64,000 nucleotides of DNA from Haloarcula salina (GCF_010119195.1 NZ_WRXL01000002.1:1-64000); one strand, 5' to 3'. Numbered from the stretch's first letter, positions 25,033 through 34,591 are shown. Translations and numbers: made by a program. Notes: generated by a model from the sequence alone, not told the origin.

Positions 25033-26511
25033 TCACCGTTCGGGCAGCCCGAGGGGCGCGAGGTCGACGTGGTCCGCGACGAGCGCGGCGGCGCGGTCGT
25101 ACGGGTCCGGCCGCGACTCGCCGAGGCTCGCCGGCAGGTCGATACCCGCCGACTCGAACGCATTTCGCACGAAGGCATTCCGTGCCGCGTCGTTGACGAA
25201 GAGGTCGTGCAGGTATGTTCCGAGGACGGCGTCGGTCGCGGCCCCGTCGCCCTCGAACGGGCGGGCCGCGTCGCCGATAAGCGTCGAGTCGCCCATGTGG
25301 ATCTCGTAGCCCTCGACCGTCCCGCTCGCGCCGGAGAGCGGCCCGACGCCGCGGAGGTCCTGCTCGACGCGCTCGACGGTCTTGGACTCGGAGAACGCGG
25401 TCGTCACGGGCAGGAGGCCGAGCCCGTCGACGCGGTCTCGTTCGCCCGTCCCCTCGACGGCGGCGTTGGTGAGTTCCTCGCCGAGCATCTGGTAGCCGCC
25501 ACAGAGGCCGACGACCGGCCCGTCGAACGCTCGGAGACGGTCCCCGAAGCCCGCGTCGGCGAGCGCCAGCAGGTCGTCGACGGTGTTCTTGCTCCCCGGC
25601 AGGACCACCGCGTCGGCGTCGTCGAGCGTCGCCACGGGCGGGACGTAGGCGACCCTGACGCCGGGTTCGCGGGCGAGCGGTTCGAGGTCCGTGAAGTTCG
25701 AGATGCGAGGGAGCCGCGGGACCGCGACCGTCACGCTCTCGCCGTCGGGCACGCCGTCGTCGGCCCCGACAACGGCGCGTTCGCCCATCGGCGGGAGCGC
25801 CACGCTGTCCTCCTCCGGGAGCCCGGGGTCGTCGTAGGGGAGCACGCCGAGGACGGGCACGCCGGTCCGCTCCTCGAACTCCTCGACGCCCGGGTCGAGC
25901 AGCGAACGGTCGCCGCGGAACTTCGTGATCACGGCGCCGGCGACTCGCTCGCGCACGTCGTCGGGCAGGAGTTCGAGCGTCCCCACGAGCGAGGCGAAGA
26001 CGCCGCCGCGCTCGATGTCGGCGACCAGCAGTACATCGGCGTCGGCGAAGCGGGCGGTCTCGACGTTCGCCAGGTCCCGGTCGTGGAGGTTTATCTCGGC
26101 GATGGAGCCGGCCCCCTCGGCCACGATCACGTCGTGTGCCGCGGCGAGGCGGTCGTGGGCCGTGCGGGCGGCGTCGAGCGCGTCCGCCCAGTGGTCGTCG
26201 TAGTACGACCGCGCCGCGAAGTGCCCGACGGCCTCGCCGTCGACGACCAGTTGCGACTCGCCGTCGCCCCGGGGCTTCAGGAGGACCGGGTTGTGGTCGG
26301 TCCTCGGCGGGACGCCGGCCGCGCGGGCCTGGACGTACTGCGAGACGCCGATCTCGCCCCCGGGCGTCGCCCGGGCGTTGTTGCTCATGTTCTGGGCCTT
26401 GAACGGGGCGACGGAGACGCCCCGGTCGGCCAGACACCGGCAGAGTCCGGCCGCGACGGTCGACTTGCCGACGTGGCTCGCGGTGCCCGCGACGAGCAGG
26501 GTTTCGGCCAT
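25033..26511 (-). CDS. cbiP: Cobyric acid synthase (CbiP/CobQ)
   Basis: This 492-residue glutamine amidotransferase performs the four amidations that turn adenosylcobyrinate a,c-diamide into adenosylcobyrate. The N-terminal P-loop is '[10 protein letters not shown]', followed by '[12 protein letters not shown]', '[13 protein letters not shown]' and '[11 protein letters not shown]'. The C-terminal GATase domain carries the catalytic Cys in '[10 protein letters not shown]' and the His region 'GTYLHDLF'. The start is the ATG giving MAETLLV; the frame's first Met adds seven residues. It belongs to the same pathway as the cob genes at 32.1-40.5 kb but is separated from them by the copper module. 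Confidence 0.93.
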   Translation of the reverse strand: MAETLLVAGTASHVGKSTVAAGLCRCLADRGVSVAPFKAQNMSNNARATPGGEIGVSQYVQARAAGVPPRTDHNPVLLKPRGDGESQLVVDGEAVGHFAARSYYDDHWADALDAARTAHDRLAAAHDVIVAEGAGSIAEINLHDRDLANVETARFADADVLLVADIERGGVFASLVGTLELLPDDVRERVAGAVITKFRGDRSLLDPGVEEFEERTGVPVLGVLPYDDPGLPEEDSVALPPMGERAVVGADDGVPDGESVTVAVPRLPRISNFTDLEPLAREPGVRVAYVPPVATLDDADAVVLPGSKNTVDDLLALADAGFGDRLRAFDGPVVGLCGGYQMLGEELTNAAVEGTGERDRVDGLGLLPVTTAFSESKTVERVEQDLRGVGPLSGASGTVEGYEIHMGDSTLIGDAARPFEGDGAATDAVLGTYLHDLFVNDAARNAFVRNAFESAGIDLPASLGESRPDPYDRAAALVADHVDLAPLGLPER

Positions 26512-26797
26512 CACGTCTCCCGTCGGGGGCAACCGATACGTGTGTTTCGGCTCTGCGGACCGTCCCGTCGAAGCCGGGCCGCCGTCCAGGCGGTGGCGAG
26601 TCCACCGTCGCTTTGATGTGGTCTGTGTGTTTCTGTCATGGTATGTTTGACCGGACCAGGGACCGACTGTCCCGCCCGCCGGTAGCGAGCGATGCGCCTC
26701 GGTTCGACGGCTGTCGCTCGGTGTCGTCCCGGCGCGTCAGTGACGCCGTTGCGACTCCTGCCGACCCGCAGTCGACTCCCCTCACCCCAGGACGCGA

Positions 26798-29323
26798 ATG
26801 ACTTCCAGAACCGATACCGACGAGCAGTGTGCGCTGTGTGGACTGGCAGTCACCGGGACGGCCGTCGAGGGTGACTCGGGCGACCGCTACTGCTGTGTGG
26901 GCTGTCGGGACGTCCACCAGACGCTGGATTCGATGCCAGCCGTGGAGCCGGCCGACATCAGGGACGCGGTCGCGGCCGACGAGCCCGAGTCCGTCGACGA
27001 CTCGCCGCCCGAGGGCCACGAGCGCCTCTTTCTGCGGGTCAACGGCATGCACTGTGCGACCTGCGAGGCGTTCATCGAATCGCTGGCGGCCGACACCGAC
27101 GGCATCACCGCGGTGGCGGTCAGCTACGTCACCGAGACGGCTCGGGTGGACTACGACCCCGACCGACTCACGCCGGCCGAGGTTCGCGACGCGCTCTCGG
27201 CGGCCGGATACACCGCCACTGACCGCGAAGACACCGTGGCCGAGCACGCGGCCGAGGAGGACCTCATGTGGCGCGTCGCGGCCGGTGCCATGCTCGGCAT
27301 GTGGGTGATGATGCCCTACGTCATCTTCGTCTATCCGCTGCACTTCGGCCTCTACGGCCCCGACCTGATGGCGTTCACGCGCGAGCAGGTGACGGGTCAC
27401 TACCACCTCTACGGCGTGCTGTTCCTGTTCACGACGCTCGTTCTCGGCTACACCGGCGGGCCGCTGCTCCGGGGGGCGTACGTCAGCCTCCGGACCCGCA
27501 GTCCGAACATGGACCTGCTCGTCTCACTGGCGGCCGTGAGTGCCTACCTCTACAGCACACTCGCCGCTATTCTCGGGCGAATCGACCTCTACTTCGACGT
27601 GACGATCGCCATCGTCGTGGTGGTCACGGCGGGAACCTACTACGAGTCGAAGATCAAACGGTCGGCGACCGAGCGCCTCGCCGACCTGCACACCGCACGG
27701 GCGGCCGAAGCGACGGTGCAGGCCGACGATGGCACCACGCGAACGGTCCCGACCGGGGACCTCTCCGCCGGCGACGAGGTCCTCGTTCGCGCCGGCGACC
27801 GCATCCCGGTGGACGGAACGGTCTCCGAGGGCGACGGGACGGTCGACGAGGCGGTCGTCACGGGGGAATCGCTACCGGTCTCGAAACGGCCGAGCGACAC
27901 CGTCGTGGGCGGCTCGGTCCTGACTGACGGGGCGATCGTCGTCGAAGTCGGCGAGGGCGCGACCAGCAGCGTCGATCGCATCTCGGATCTCATGTGGGAC
28001 CTCCAGAGTACGAACCGCGGCATTCAACAGCTCGCCGACCGGCTCGCCGTGGTTTTCGTCCCCGGCGTGCTCACGCTCGCGCTGCTCGCCGGCCTGGGGT
28101 ATCTCGCCGTCGGTGCCGGCGTCACCCGCGCGCTGCTCGTCGCCCTGACCGTCTTGCTGGTCTCCTGTCCGTGCTCGCTCGGCCTGGCGACGCCGCTGGC
28201 CGTCGCGTCGGCCATCAGGGAGGCAATCGAGCATGGCATCGTCGTCTTCGACGAGACGATTTTCGAGCGGGTGCGCGACGTGGACGTGGTGGTGTTCGAC
28301 AAGACCGGGACGCTCACGACGGGCGACCTCCGGGTGGTCGAGACGGACGCGCCCGACGACGTGCTCGCCGCCGCCGCCGCGCTGGAACAGCGGGCCTCCC
28401 ACCCCGTCGCCGGTGCCATCGTCGACGCGTTCGGCGGGCACTTCTCCGACCGGGACGGGCCGCCGACCGCCGCCGACGGCGGGACGCGTTCTGACGACGG
28501 CCGCTCGCCGGCCGAGCGTGGCCGCCCGGCCGATTCGAACGACTCCCAGGGGGCAGCGCCCTCCTCCGAAGGGGGTGCCGACGCGCTCCCCATCGAGGAG
28601 TTCCAGCGACACGGGACGGGCGTCTCGGGCCGCGTGGACGGGCACCGCGTCCTCGTCGGCCATCCCGACCTCTTTGCCGACCGCGGCTGGGCCGTTCCGG
28701 AAGCCATCGCGTCGCGCGCCGAAACGGCTCGAGAGGACGGCTCGCTTCCGGTCGTCGTCGGCCGCGACGGCGACGCTTCGGGGCTCCTCGTTCTGCGGGA
28801 CGAACCCCGCGAGGCGTGGTCGGAGACCCTCGCAGCGCTGGCCGACCGCGACGTCGAGGTCGTGGTGCTGACCGGCGACGACGAACGGGCGGCCGTCGGG
28901 TTCGCCGACCACCCCGCCGTCGAACACGTCTTCGCGGGAGTACCGCCGGAGGGAAAGGCCGAGACGGTCCGCCGGTTCGGCCGCGACCGGTGCGTCGCGA
29001 TGGTCGGTGACGGGACGAACGACGGCCCGGCGCTCGCCAGCGCCGACCTCGGTATCGCGCTCGGCGGCGGGACCGCGCTGGCGGTCGACGCCGCGGACAT
29101 CGCCATCGTCGACGACGACCTCTCGGCGATCGAGACGGTCTTCGACCTGTCGACTGCCGCCGGAGCCCGAGTCAAACAAAACGTCGGCTGGGCGTTCTGC
29201 TACAACGCGGTCGCCATCCCGGTGGCGATCCTCGGCCTCCTCAATCCGCTGGTCGCCGCCGCGGCGATGGCGAGCAGCAGCCTGCTGGTGGTGTTCAACT
29301 CCGGGCGAGCGCTGCTCGAGTGA
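26798..29323 (+). CDS. Copper-exporting P1B-type ATPase
   Basis: This 841-residue P-type ATPase has an N-terminal YHS/TRASH-like Cys cluster (Cys11, Cys14, Cys32, Cys33, Cys36), then an HMA domain with the Cu+ pair Cys86/Cys89 ('GMHCATC'). The transmembrane CPC motif is Cys457-Pro-Cys459, the phosphorylated Asp is Asp501 ('DKTGTL'), and 'GDGTNDGPAL' follows. The N-terminal Cys cluster plus HMA layout matches the FixI/CcoI subclass that supplies Cu to oxidases rather than simple detoxification. Residues about 555-600 form an inserted Asp/Ser/Gly-rich linker. It heads a plus-strand copper and thiol module. Confidence 0.92.
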   Translation: MTSRTDTDEQCALCGLAVTGTAVEGDSGDRYCCVGCRDVHQTLDSMPAVEPADIRDAVAADEPESVDDSPPEGHERLFLRVNGMHCATCEAFIESLAADTDGITAVAVSYVTETARVDYDPDRLTPAEVRDALSAAGYTATDREDTVAEHAAEEDLMWRVAAGAMLGMWVMMPYVIFVYPLHFGLYGPDLMAFTREQVTGHYHLYGVLFLFTTLVLGYTGGPLLRGAYVSLRTRSPNMDLLVSLAAVSAYLYSTLAAILGRIDLYFDVTIAIVVVVTAGTYYESKIKRSATERLADLHTARAAEATVQADDGTTRTVPTGDLSAGDEVLVRAGDRIPVDGTVSEGDGTVDEAVVTGESLPVSKRPSDTVVGGSVLTDGAIVVEVGEGATSSVDRISDLMWDLQSTNRGIQQLADRLAVVFVPGVLTLALLAGLGYLAVGAGVTRALLVALTVLLVSCPCSLGLATPLAVASAIREAIEHGIVVFDETIFERVRDVDVVVFDKTGTLTTGDLRVVETDAPDDVLAAAAALEQRASHPVAGAIVDAFGGHFSDRDGPPTAADGGTRSDDGRSPAERGRPADSNDSQGAAPSSEGGADALPIEEFQRHGTGVSGRVDGHRVLVGHPDLFADRGWAVPEAIASRAETAREDGSLPVVVGRDGDASGLLVLRDEPREAWSETLAALADRDVEVVVLTGDDERAAVGFADHPAVEHVFAGVPPEGKAETVRRFGRDRCVAMVGDGTNDGPALASADLGIALGGGTALAVDAADIAIVDDDLSAIETVFDLSTAAGARVKQNVGWAFCYNAVAIPVAILGLLNPLVAAAAMASSSLLVVFNSGRALLE

Positions 29324-29659
29324 CCGTTCCGCTCGCAGCGTCGCCGCCAGCGAAAGAACCGCCACCGGACCCGCCGACCGTACGGGGTATCGCGCGAATG
29401 ACGCGAGGACGGACTTCGAGAGGCGTACCAGAAGATGCCCCTCGCTCACGGCCTCTCGCTCCTCGGTATCCCGGTGCCGCACGTCGAACCGCAGATTTAT
29501 CAGCCGCTCGTGGTCCCGTAAGTCGGGCGGTCGGACTGTCGATTCGCGGCGGTCGACTCGGCCGACGTCCGCCCCGCCCGGGGTTTCCCAGCGTTCGAGA
29601 ATTCTAAACCCGATTGAATAGGCGGTGTCAACGATAGTCAACGTAGGCGAGGCTACACG
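29324..29659. other. Gap with a possible very short ORF
   Basis: This 336-base stretch between the ATPase and cupredoxin genes has no long gene. A frame at 29435-29521 encodes 28 residues ('MPLAHGLSLLGIPVPHV' then 'EPQIYQPLVVP') with haloarchaeal codon bias and a C-terminus that looks genuine. It could be a small membrane-linked peptide or the tail of a lost gene. I see no match to a named family. Confidence 0.35.
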
Positions 29660-30229
29660 ATGACGACACCAGATCGACGGACCGTACTCCGGGGACTCGG
29701 CCTGACAATCGGCGCTGTCGCCGGCTGTCAGTCCCGTCTTGGTTCGTCCGGTTCGGACGGCCTTCCGGACACCGCGGACGTGACGATGACGTCCATGCCC
29801 ACGCCGGCGTTCGAACCAGGGCTCGTCCACGTGGGCGTCGGCGGTCGGGTCGTCTGGACCCACGAGTCCGGCGATCACGACACGGCCGCCTACCACCCCG
29901 ACACGTACGGGCCGCTCCGCATCCCGGAGTCGGCCGCCCCCTGGGACAGTCCGACGCTCACCCACGTCGGTGAGACGTTCGCCCACACGTTCACCGAACC
30001 GGGCGTCTACGACTACGTCGACACGCAGGCGGTCTGCGTCGCGCACGAACAGATCGGAAACGTCGGGCGCGTCGTCGTCGGCTGGCCCGAGGCCGACCCG
30101 TCGTCCCAGCCCGGACTGGCCCCGCCGCAGTCGAACCTCCCCTCGATCGCCCGTGACCGCATCGACGAACTGAACGAGCAGACCTACTCGCTGCTCGAAA
30201 GCCGCGGACGGACACCGTCGAACGAATGA
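29660..30229 (+). CDS. Tat lipoprotein cupredoxin
   Basis: This 189-residue protein has a twin-arginine signal ('RRTVLRGLG') and a lipobox Cys23. The cupredoxin fold spans about 40-145, with 'FEPGLVHVGVGGRVVWTHES' as the first strands and ligands His79, Cys126 and His129 ('AVCVAHEQIGN'). The usual axial Met, eight residues after the Cys, is Asn134. This may change the copper site. A helical tail (150-189) follows. Its stop overlaps the SCO ATG (ATGA). It probably carries electrons or copper outside the membrane. Confidence 0.85.
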   Translation: MTTPDRRTVLRGLGLTIGAVAGCQSRLGSSGSDGLPDTADVTMTSMPTPAFEPGLVHVGVGGRVVWTHESGDHDTAAYHPDTYGPLRIPESAAPWDSPTLTHVGETFAHTFTEPGVYDYVDTQAVCVAHEQIGNVGRVVVGWPEADPSSQPGLAPPQSNLPSIARDRIDELNEQTYSLLESRGRTPSNE

Positions 30230-30912
30230 CTCACAGACCCAGCCAGCCCACCAGACGAACGGTACTCCGAGCGACCGGTTCGGCCGCGGCCATCGGCCTC
30301 GCCGGTTGCCTGGGACCCAGTACGCCCGCGAACGTCGAACTACCGCCTCCGGACAACTACGAGGCCCTCCAGGAGGCGGACCTCCCGTACCCCATCTACG
30401 GCGAGGACCTCCCCGAGGCGACCGTCCCCGACGTCCTCAGCGACCAGCCGGTCTCGTCGTCGTCACTCGTCGGCGACAGCCACCTCCTGCTGACGTTCGT
30501 CTACACCCGGTGTAACGGCATCTGTCTCACCCTCGCGTCGGGGCTGGTCCACGCCCAGGCGCGGGCCGCCGAGGGCGGATACACCGACGACCTCTCCCTC
30601 GCCGTCATCACGTTCGACCCGGCCACGGACACGCCCGAGACGTTCACCGACTGGGCGGCTGACCAGGGGTTCGATTTCGACCTGGGCAACTGCTATCTGC
30701 TCCGGCCGACCTCGCCGGAACGCGCCCGGACCGTCGTCGAGGACACCTACGGGGAGGCCTACGAGAAGAACCCCGACGAGGGGATGCCGTTTCTCCACAT
30801 GGGCCTGACACTGCTGGTAAACGACGAGGGCGTCGTCGAGCGGGCCTACGCCGGGTCACAGCCACAGCCGGCGACCATCGTCGACGACGTCGAAACGCTG
30901 GTGGACGGGTGA
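30226..30912 (+). CDS. SCO1/SenC-family copper chaperone
   Basis: This 228-residue exported lipoprotein (Tat RRTVLRATG, lipobox Cys28) has the thioredoxin-like SCO fold. The Cu ligands are visible: Cys96 and Cys100 in 'YTRCNGIC' and His191 in 'FLHMG'. SCO proteins insert copper into the CuA centre of cytochrome oxidases. It overlaps the cupredoxin gene by four bases and is followed five bases later by the TlpA-like gene. The chain supports copper delivery to an oxidase subunit located elsewhere. Confidence 0.9.
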   Translation: MTHRPSQPTRRTVLRATGSAAAIGLAGCLGPSTPANVELPPPDNYEALQEADLPYPIYGEDLPEATVPDVLSDQPVSSSSLVGDSHLLLTFVYTRCNGICLTLASGLVHAQARAAEGGYTDDLSLAVITFDPATDTPETFTDWAADQGFDFDLGNCYLLRPTSPERARTVVEDTYGEAYEKNPDEGMPFLHMGLTLLVNDEGVVERAYAGSQPQPATIVDDVETLVDG

Positions 30913-30916
30913 TTCG

Positions 30917-31447
30917 ATGCGTCGACGGACCTATCTGGCCGGCCTGGCGGGCCTCGGAACCGTGGGCGGCGGCGTCGCCGTCTTTCGCGCCAGGCGGTCC
31001 TCGGACGGCGTCGAACCCGTTCGCCTGGAGACCATCGAGGCACCCGGAAGCTCCGGGGAGGACGTGGCCATTCCGGAGCGCGGTCGCGTCACGTTCGTCG
31101 AGTTCTTCGCGACGTGGTGTCACGTGTGTGCGGCGTCCATGCCGGCCGTCGGCGAGGCGTACGACCGCGTCGGCGACGACGTCCAGTTCGTCTCGGTGAC
31201 GAACGAACCGCTCGGCCACGCCGTGACTCGCGCGGAGATCCGAGACTGGTGGGTCGACCACGACGGTCGCTGGCCGGTCGCGACGGACTCGGATCTCCAA
31301 CTGACCGAGCGACTGGACGTTCGCGCGCTACCGACCGTGCTGGTCCTCGACGCCGACAACGTCGTCCGGTGGGACGCGACGGGGAAGCACTCGGCGGCGA
31401 CGCTCGTCGAGCGCATCGACGCCGCCCGCGACGAGGGACAACCGTGA
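30917..31447 (+). CDS. TlpA/ResA-like thioredoxin
   Basis: This 176-residue membrane-anchored protein has an N-terminal signal-anchor with a weak twin-arginine motif ('MRRRTYLAGLAGLG') and a thioredoxin domain with the active site Cys68-His-Val-Cys71 in 'ATWCHVC', then 'ALPTVLVLD'. It should keep exported Cys residues (for example in SCO or CuA) reduced. Its stop overlaps the GTG of the CcdA-like gene (GTGA), which would pass it electrons. Confidence 0.88.
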   Translation: MRRRTYLAGLAGLGTVGGGVAVFRARRSSDGVEPVRLETIEAPGSSGEDVAIPERGRVTFVEFFATWCHVCAASMPAVGEAYDRVGDDVQFVSVTNEPLGHAVTRAEIRDWWVDHDGRWPVATDSDLQLTERLDVRALPTVLVLDADNVVRWDATGKHSAATLVERIDAARDEGQP

Positions 31448-32103
31448 CCTCGCCGCAGGTGTACGGTGCGGCCAGCCTCGCCCTGGGGACGGGCGTCGCC
31501 ACGTTCTTCTCTCCGTGCGCGTACGCCTTGCTCCCGGGCTACGTCGGCTACTATCTCAGCGGGACCGACGACAGCGACGACGCCCCGATCCGCGGGGCCG
31601 CGATCCGCGGGTTCGCCGCGTTCCTCGGCGTCGCGCTGGTGTTCGGGGCGCTCTCGCTACTCGTCGTCGCCGTCGGGCGTTCGATCCGACCGATCCTGAC
31701 GCTTCTCGAACCTGTCGTCGGCGTCGCGCTCGTCGCGTTCGGCGTCGCCGTGGTGCTCGGCAAGGGTGCGGGCTGGCACGTCGCCCTCCCGGAACGGCGG
31801 CTGTCCGTCGCGGGGTTCGTCCTCTTCGGCGCCGGCTACGCGGTCGCGGCGGCCGGCTGTGTCGCCCCGCTGTTCCTGGCTATCGTCGTCAAGGCCGTGA
31901 CGTTCTCGCCGGGAGACGCGCTCCTCGTCATGGGCGCGTACACGCTCGGATTCGGCACGCTCCTGCTGGGTGCGACGGTGGCCATCGCCGTCGGACGGCG
32001 GGAACTGTTCGACCTGCTCGGCCGGCACCAGCGCCTCCTCAACACCGTGGCGGGTGTCGCGCTCGTCCTGGCCGGCGTCTGGCAGTTGCTCACCACGCTC
32101 TGA
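31444..32103 (+). CDS. CcdA/DsbD-like membrane electron carrier
   Basis: This 219-residue membrane protein begins at a GTG overlapping the previous stop. It has six transmembrane helices and the two conserved Cys regions of the CcdA family: 'ATFFSPCAYALLPGY' (Cys25) and 'AAAGCVAPLFLAIVV'. It should transfer reducing power from cytosolic thioredoxin across the membrane to the TlpA-like protein. It ends 21 bases from the convergent cobA stop, closing the copper module. An ATG-based start further upstream is not credible. Confidence 0.87.
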   Translation: MTSPQVYGAASLALGTGVATFFSPCAYALLPGYVGYYLSGTDDSDDAPIRGAAIRGFAAFLGVALVFGALSLLVVAVGRSIRPILTLLEPVVGVALVAFGVAVVLGKGAGWHVALPERRLSVAGFVLFGAGYAVAAAGCVAPLFLAIVVKAVTFSPGDALLVMGAYTLGFGTLLLGATVAIAVGRRELFDLLGRHQRLLNTVAGVALVLAGVWQLLTTL

Positions 32104-32124
32104 CGGGGCCGTCCGTCGACCCGT

Positions 32125-32775
32125 CTAGAACTCCGTCCCCTTGCGCGCGCCCTGCCCGGCGTCGATGGGGTGTTTCTCCTTTTTCACCTGCGTCACGAGG
32201 TCGGCGTGATCGAGCAGATACTCGGGGCGCTCGTGGCCGCCGGTGAGGATCAGTTCGAGGCCGTCGGGCGTCGACTCGACGAGGTCGACCACGTCCGCGG
32301 GGTCGACGAGCCCCCGGTTGGCGGCGTACAGGATCTCGTCCAGAACGAGCATGTGCAGGCCGTCCTCGGGCGGGCCGTCGGGGTCGAGCGGCGCGTCGAG
32401 GGCGGCGTCGGCGCTGGCGTCGATCAGCTCCCGGGCGCGGTCGAGCGCGCCCCTCGCGCGGGCCTCGTGCTCGTCGTCCAAACTCCCGTCCATGAAGCCG
32501 TGCCAGCCGTAGTGGCCGGCGTTCTCGTAGGAGAAGCCGGGCAGCGCCGCGATGGCGTTGTACTCGCCGCGCACGTCCTCGACGGTGCCGGTCCCGCCCT
32601 TCATGAACTGCAGCAGGTGGACGCGGTAGCCGTGGCCGACGGCGCGGGTCGCCATCCCCAGCGCCGCCGTCGTCTTGCCCTTGCCGTCGCCCCACCAGAC
32701 CTGGACCAGGCCGAACTCCTCTGGCGCGCTCGGCTCGATGGGCTCGGCGGTCGGGCCGGCAGTGTTGTCGGTCAT
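32125..32775 (-). CDS. cobA: Cob(I)alamin adenosyltransferase (CobA/CobO type)
   Basis: This 216-residue protein transfers the adenosyl group from ATP to reduced corrinoids. It has the P-loop 'GDGKGKTTAALGMA' and the family segments 'HLLQFMKGG', 'VLDEILYA' and 'ELILTGGHERPE'. The start is the ATG giving MTDNTAG, ten bases after the cbiZ stop; the frame's first Met is nine codons upstream. It is the last gene of the minus-strand cobalamin cluster. The length is normal. Confidence 0.93.
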   Translation of the reverse strand: MTDNTAGPTAEPIEPSAPEEFGLVQVWWGDGKGKTTAALGMATRAVGHGYRVHLLQFMKGGTGTVEDVRGEYNAIAALPGFSYENAGHYGWHGFMDGSLDDEHEARARGALDRARELIDASADAALDAPLDPDGPPEDGLHMLVLDEILYAANRGLVDPADVVDLVESTPDGLELILTGGHERPEYLLDHADLVTQVKKEKHPIDAGQGARKGTEF

Positions 32776-32785
32776 ACCCGCTCGT

Positions 32786-33490
32786 TCACGGCTGGACCAC
32801 ATCGGTCTGCCGGTCGGTGACCACGCCGTGGGCGGCCTCCTCGACGGTCGGCACGTCCGCTTCGTCGTACCGCGCGTCCAGGCTCGCCCGGACGGCGTCC
32901 CGGACGCACGCGCGGGCCGCCGCGCCGACCTCGGTCGCGCTCCCGGCGAACGGCGCGCGCTCGGCGCTCGGGACGCCGCCGACGATGGCCGCGTCCGAGG
33001 TGGTCCCGGGGACGCCCGCCGCGTCGAGCAGCGTCGCGGCCTTCGCCTCGACCGCGGTCGCGAGCAGCGTCGCCAGCGCGCCGTCGTCGACCGCTCGGTC
33101 GACGCCGACGAGGACGTTGACCGTGCCGGGTCGCCAGTCCGGGGCGTCGTTCGCGGTCGCCGGCTCCCTGTCGCCCGTTCGCTCGTCCATCGGCAGCGCC
33201 GCGGGGTTCGAGAGCCCGGCCGTCGCCAGCGCCGTCACGGGGCCGCTCCGGGCGCACCGCGCGTGGGCCATGTCCACGCCGGTCAGGAGCGTCGGGCCGA
33301 CCGGGAAGCCGGCGTCGACGAGCCGTTCCTCGCGGTAGGCGTCGAGGTCGGTCCGATCGAACCCCGTCGGGACCGTGACGTTGTAGACGGCGTCGCTCTC
33401 CCGGTAGCCGCCGTCCCACGCCGTCGAGAGCCAGCGCGCCCCCTCTCGGCGGACCTGACAGATCCGCTCTCGGACCGTCGTCTCAAACAT
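32786..33490 (-). CDS. cbiZ: Adenosylcobinamide amidohydrolase (CbiZ)
   Basis: This 234-residue protein cleaves the aminopropanol side chain from adenosylcobinamide to give cobyric acid, which allows salvage of foreign corrinoids. Family signs are 'RWLSTAWDGGY', 'TGVDMAHARCA', 'ATAGLSNPAA' and 'AATLLDAAGVPGTTSDA'. Archaeal CbiZ usually lies in cobalamin gene clusters, as here. It overlaps the cobD stop by eight bases. Salvage together with CobY is characteristic of archaea. Confidence 0.92.
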   Translation of the reverse strand: MFETTVRERICQVRREGARWLSTAWDGGYRESDAVYNVTVPTGFDRTDLDAYREERLVDAGFPVGPTLLTGVDMAHARCARSGPVTALATAGLSNPAALPMDERTGDREPATANDAPDWRPGTVNVLVGVDRAVDDGALATLLATAVEAKAATLLDAAGVPGTTSDAAIVGGVPSAERAPFAGSATEVGAAARACVRDAVRASLDARYDEADVPTVEEAAHGVVTDRQTDVVQP

Positions 33491-34541
33491 CCAGCGCCTC
33501 CAGCAGTTGGTCGTTCTCCGCCGGCGACCTGACGGCGACGCGGATATGCGAGTCCAGCCCGCGGAAGGTGCGGGCGTCCCGGAGCGCGATGCCGGCCTCG
33601 CGGGCCGACGACAGCACCTCGTCGACGGTGGCCGCGCTCTCCTCGACGGAGAACAGCAGGAACGGCGCGTCCGAAGGGACCACGTCGAAGCGGTCGTCGA
33701 GTCGATCGCGAAGGCGCTCGCGCTCGCGGTCGACGCGCGCTCTCGTCTCCGCGACGAACTCCGCTTGCCGGTAGCAGTGCGCGCCGACGGCGGCCGCGGG
33801 GGCGCTCATCGACCAGGCGCGCCGGGCCGTCGCGAGGCGGTCTCGCTCCCGTCCGGTCCCGACGGCGTAGCCCATCCGAATCCCGGGCAGGCCGAACAGC
33901 TTCGTCAGCGACCGGGCGACGATCATGCCCTCGGTGCCGGCCAGCGACGGCTCGTCGGTGAACCCGAGGAAGGCCTCGTCGACCAGCAGCGTCGTGCCGG
34001 CCGCGCGACAGCGGTCGGCGAAGGCCCGGAGCGCCCCGCGCTCGGCGACCTCGCCGGTCGGATTGTTCGGATTGCAGACGACGGCGAGCGCGTGGCCCGC
34101 CGGGTCGGCGTCGAGCAGTTCGTCGTGGGGGACGAACTCGGGAGTCGCGCCCTGCAGGCGTATCTCACGGACGTACTCGCCGAAGCTGGGGTACGGGAGC
34201 AGGACGCGCTCGCCCGCACGGACCGTCGTCTGGACGGCGAGGCGGATGGCCTCCAGGCCGCCCGCGGTGGGGATCACCTGCTCGGGCGCGCAGTCGACGA
34301 ACGCCGCCGCGGCCTCGCGGAACGCGGGGTAGTCGTCGGCCGGGTACGACCGCGCGGCCGCGAAGGCGTCTTCGAACACCCGACCCGCGCCGGGCGGGAC
34401 CCTCGGGTTCGTGTTCGCGCTGAAGTCGAGGAGGTCCGGGTCGTCGCTGCTGCCGTGCGGGACGCGGCCGTCGGGACCGATGGCGTCACCCGCGGCGTCG
34501 CCGCCACTCGCCCGCAACCGATCCACCGTGTCCGGGTCCAT
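33483..34541 (-). CDS. cobD: Threonine-phosphate decarboxylase-like aminotransferase (CobD)
   Basis: This 352-residue PLP enzyme of fold type I should make (R)-1-amino-2-propanol phosphate, the linker of the nucleotide loop, from threonine phosphate. It shows 'DFSANTNPRVPPG', 'PTAGGLEAIRLA', 'VVCNPNNPTGE', 'LVDEAFLGF' and the PLP Lys in 'SLTKLFGLPGIRMGY'. Histidinol-phosphate aminotransferase is a close relative, but the gene context decides. It overlaps cbiZ downstream and is 50 bases after the histidine-kinase gene. Confidence 0.87.
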   Translation of the reverse strand: MDPDTVDRLRASGGDAAGDAIGPDGRVPHGSSDDPDLLDFSANTNPRVPPGAGRVFEDAFAAARSYPADDYPAFREAAAAFVDCAPEQVIPTAGGLEAIRLAVQTTVRAGERVLLPYPSFGEYVREIRLQGATPEFVPHDELLDADPAGHALAVVCNPNNPTGEVAERGALRAFADRCRAAGTTLLVDEAFLGFTDEPSLAGTEGMIVARSLTKLFGLPGIRMGYAVGTGRERDRLATARRAWSMSAPAAAVGAHCYRQAEFVAETRARVDRERERLRDRLDDRFDVVPSDAPFLLFSVEESAATVDEVLSSAREAGIALRDARTFRGLDSHIRVAVRSPAENDQLLEALDV

Positions 34542-34591
34542 GCGACGGGCCTACGGCGGGCGGTGTGGAGAAGCTTTCGCGCCCGGTTCGG

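Noticed and set aside
24920-26605. 561-residue minus-strand frame over cbiP
   Set aside because: It is Arg/Gly rich and lies in a different frame from the clear cobyric acid synthase.
27872-30046. Very long minus-strand ORF (724 residues) over the copper ATPase and cupredoxin genes
   Set aside because: It is antisense to well-supported genes and its protein is rich in Arg, Gly and Val with no domains, as expected from GC-rich shadow frames.
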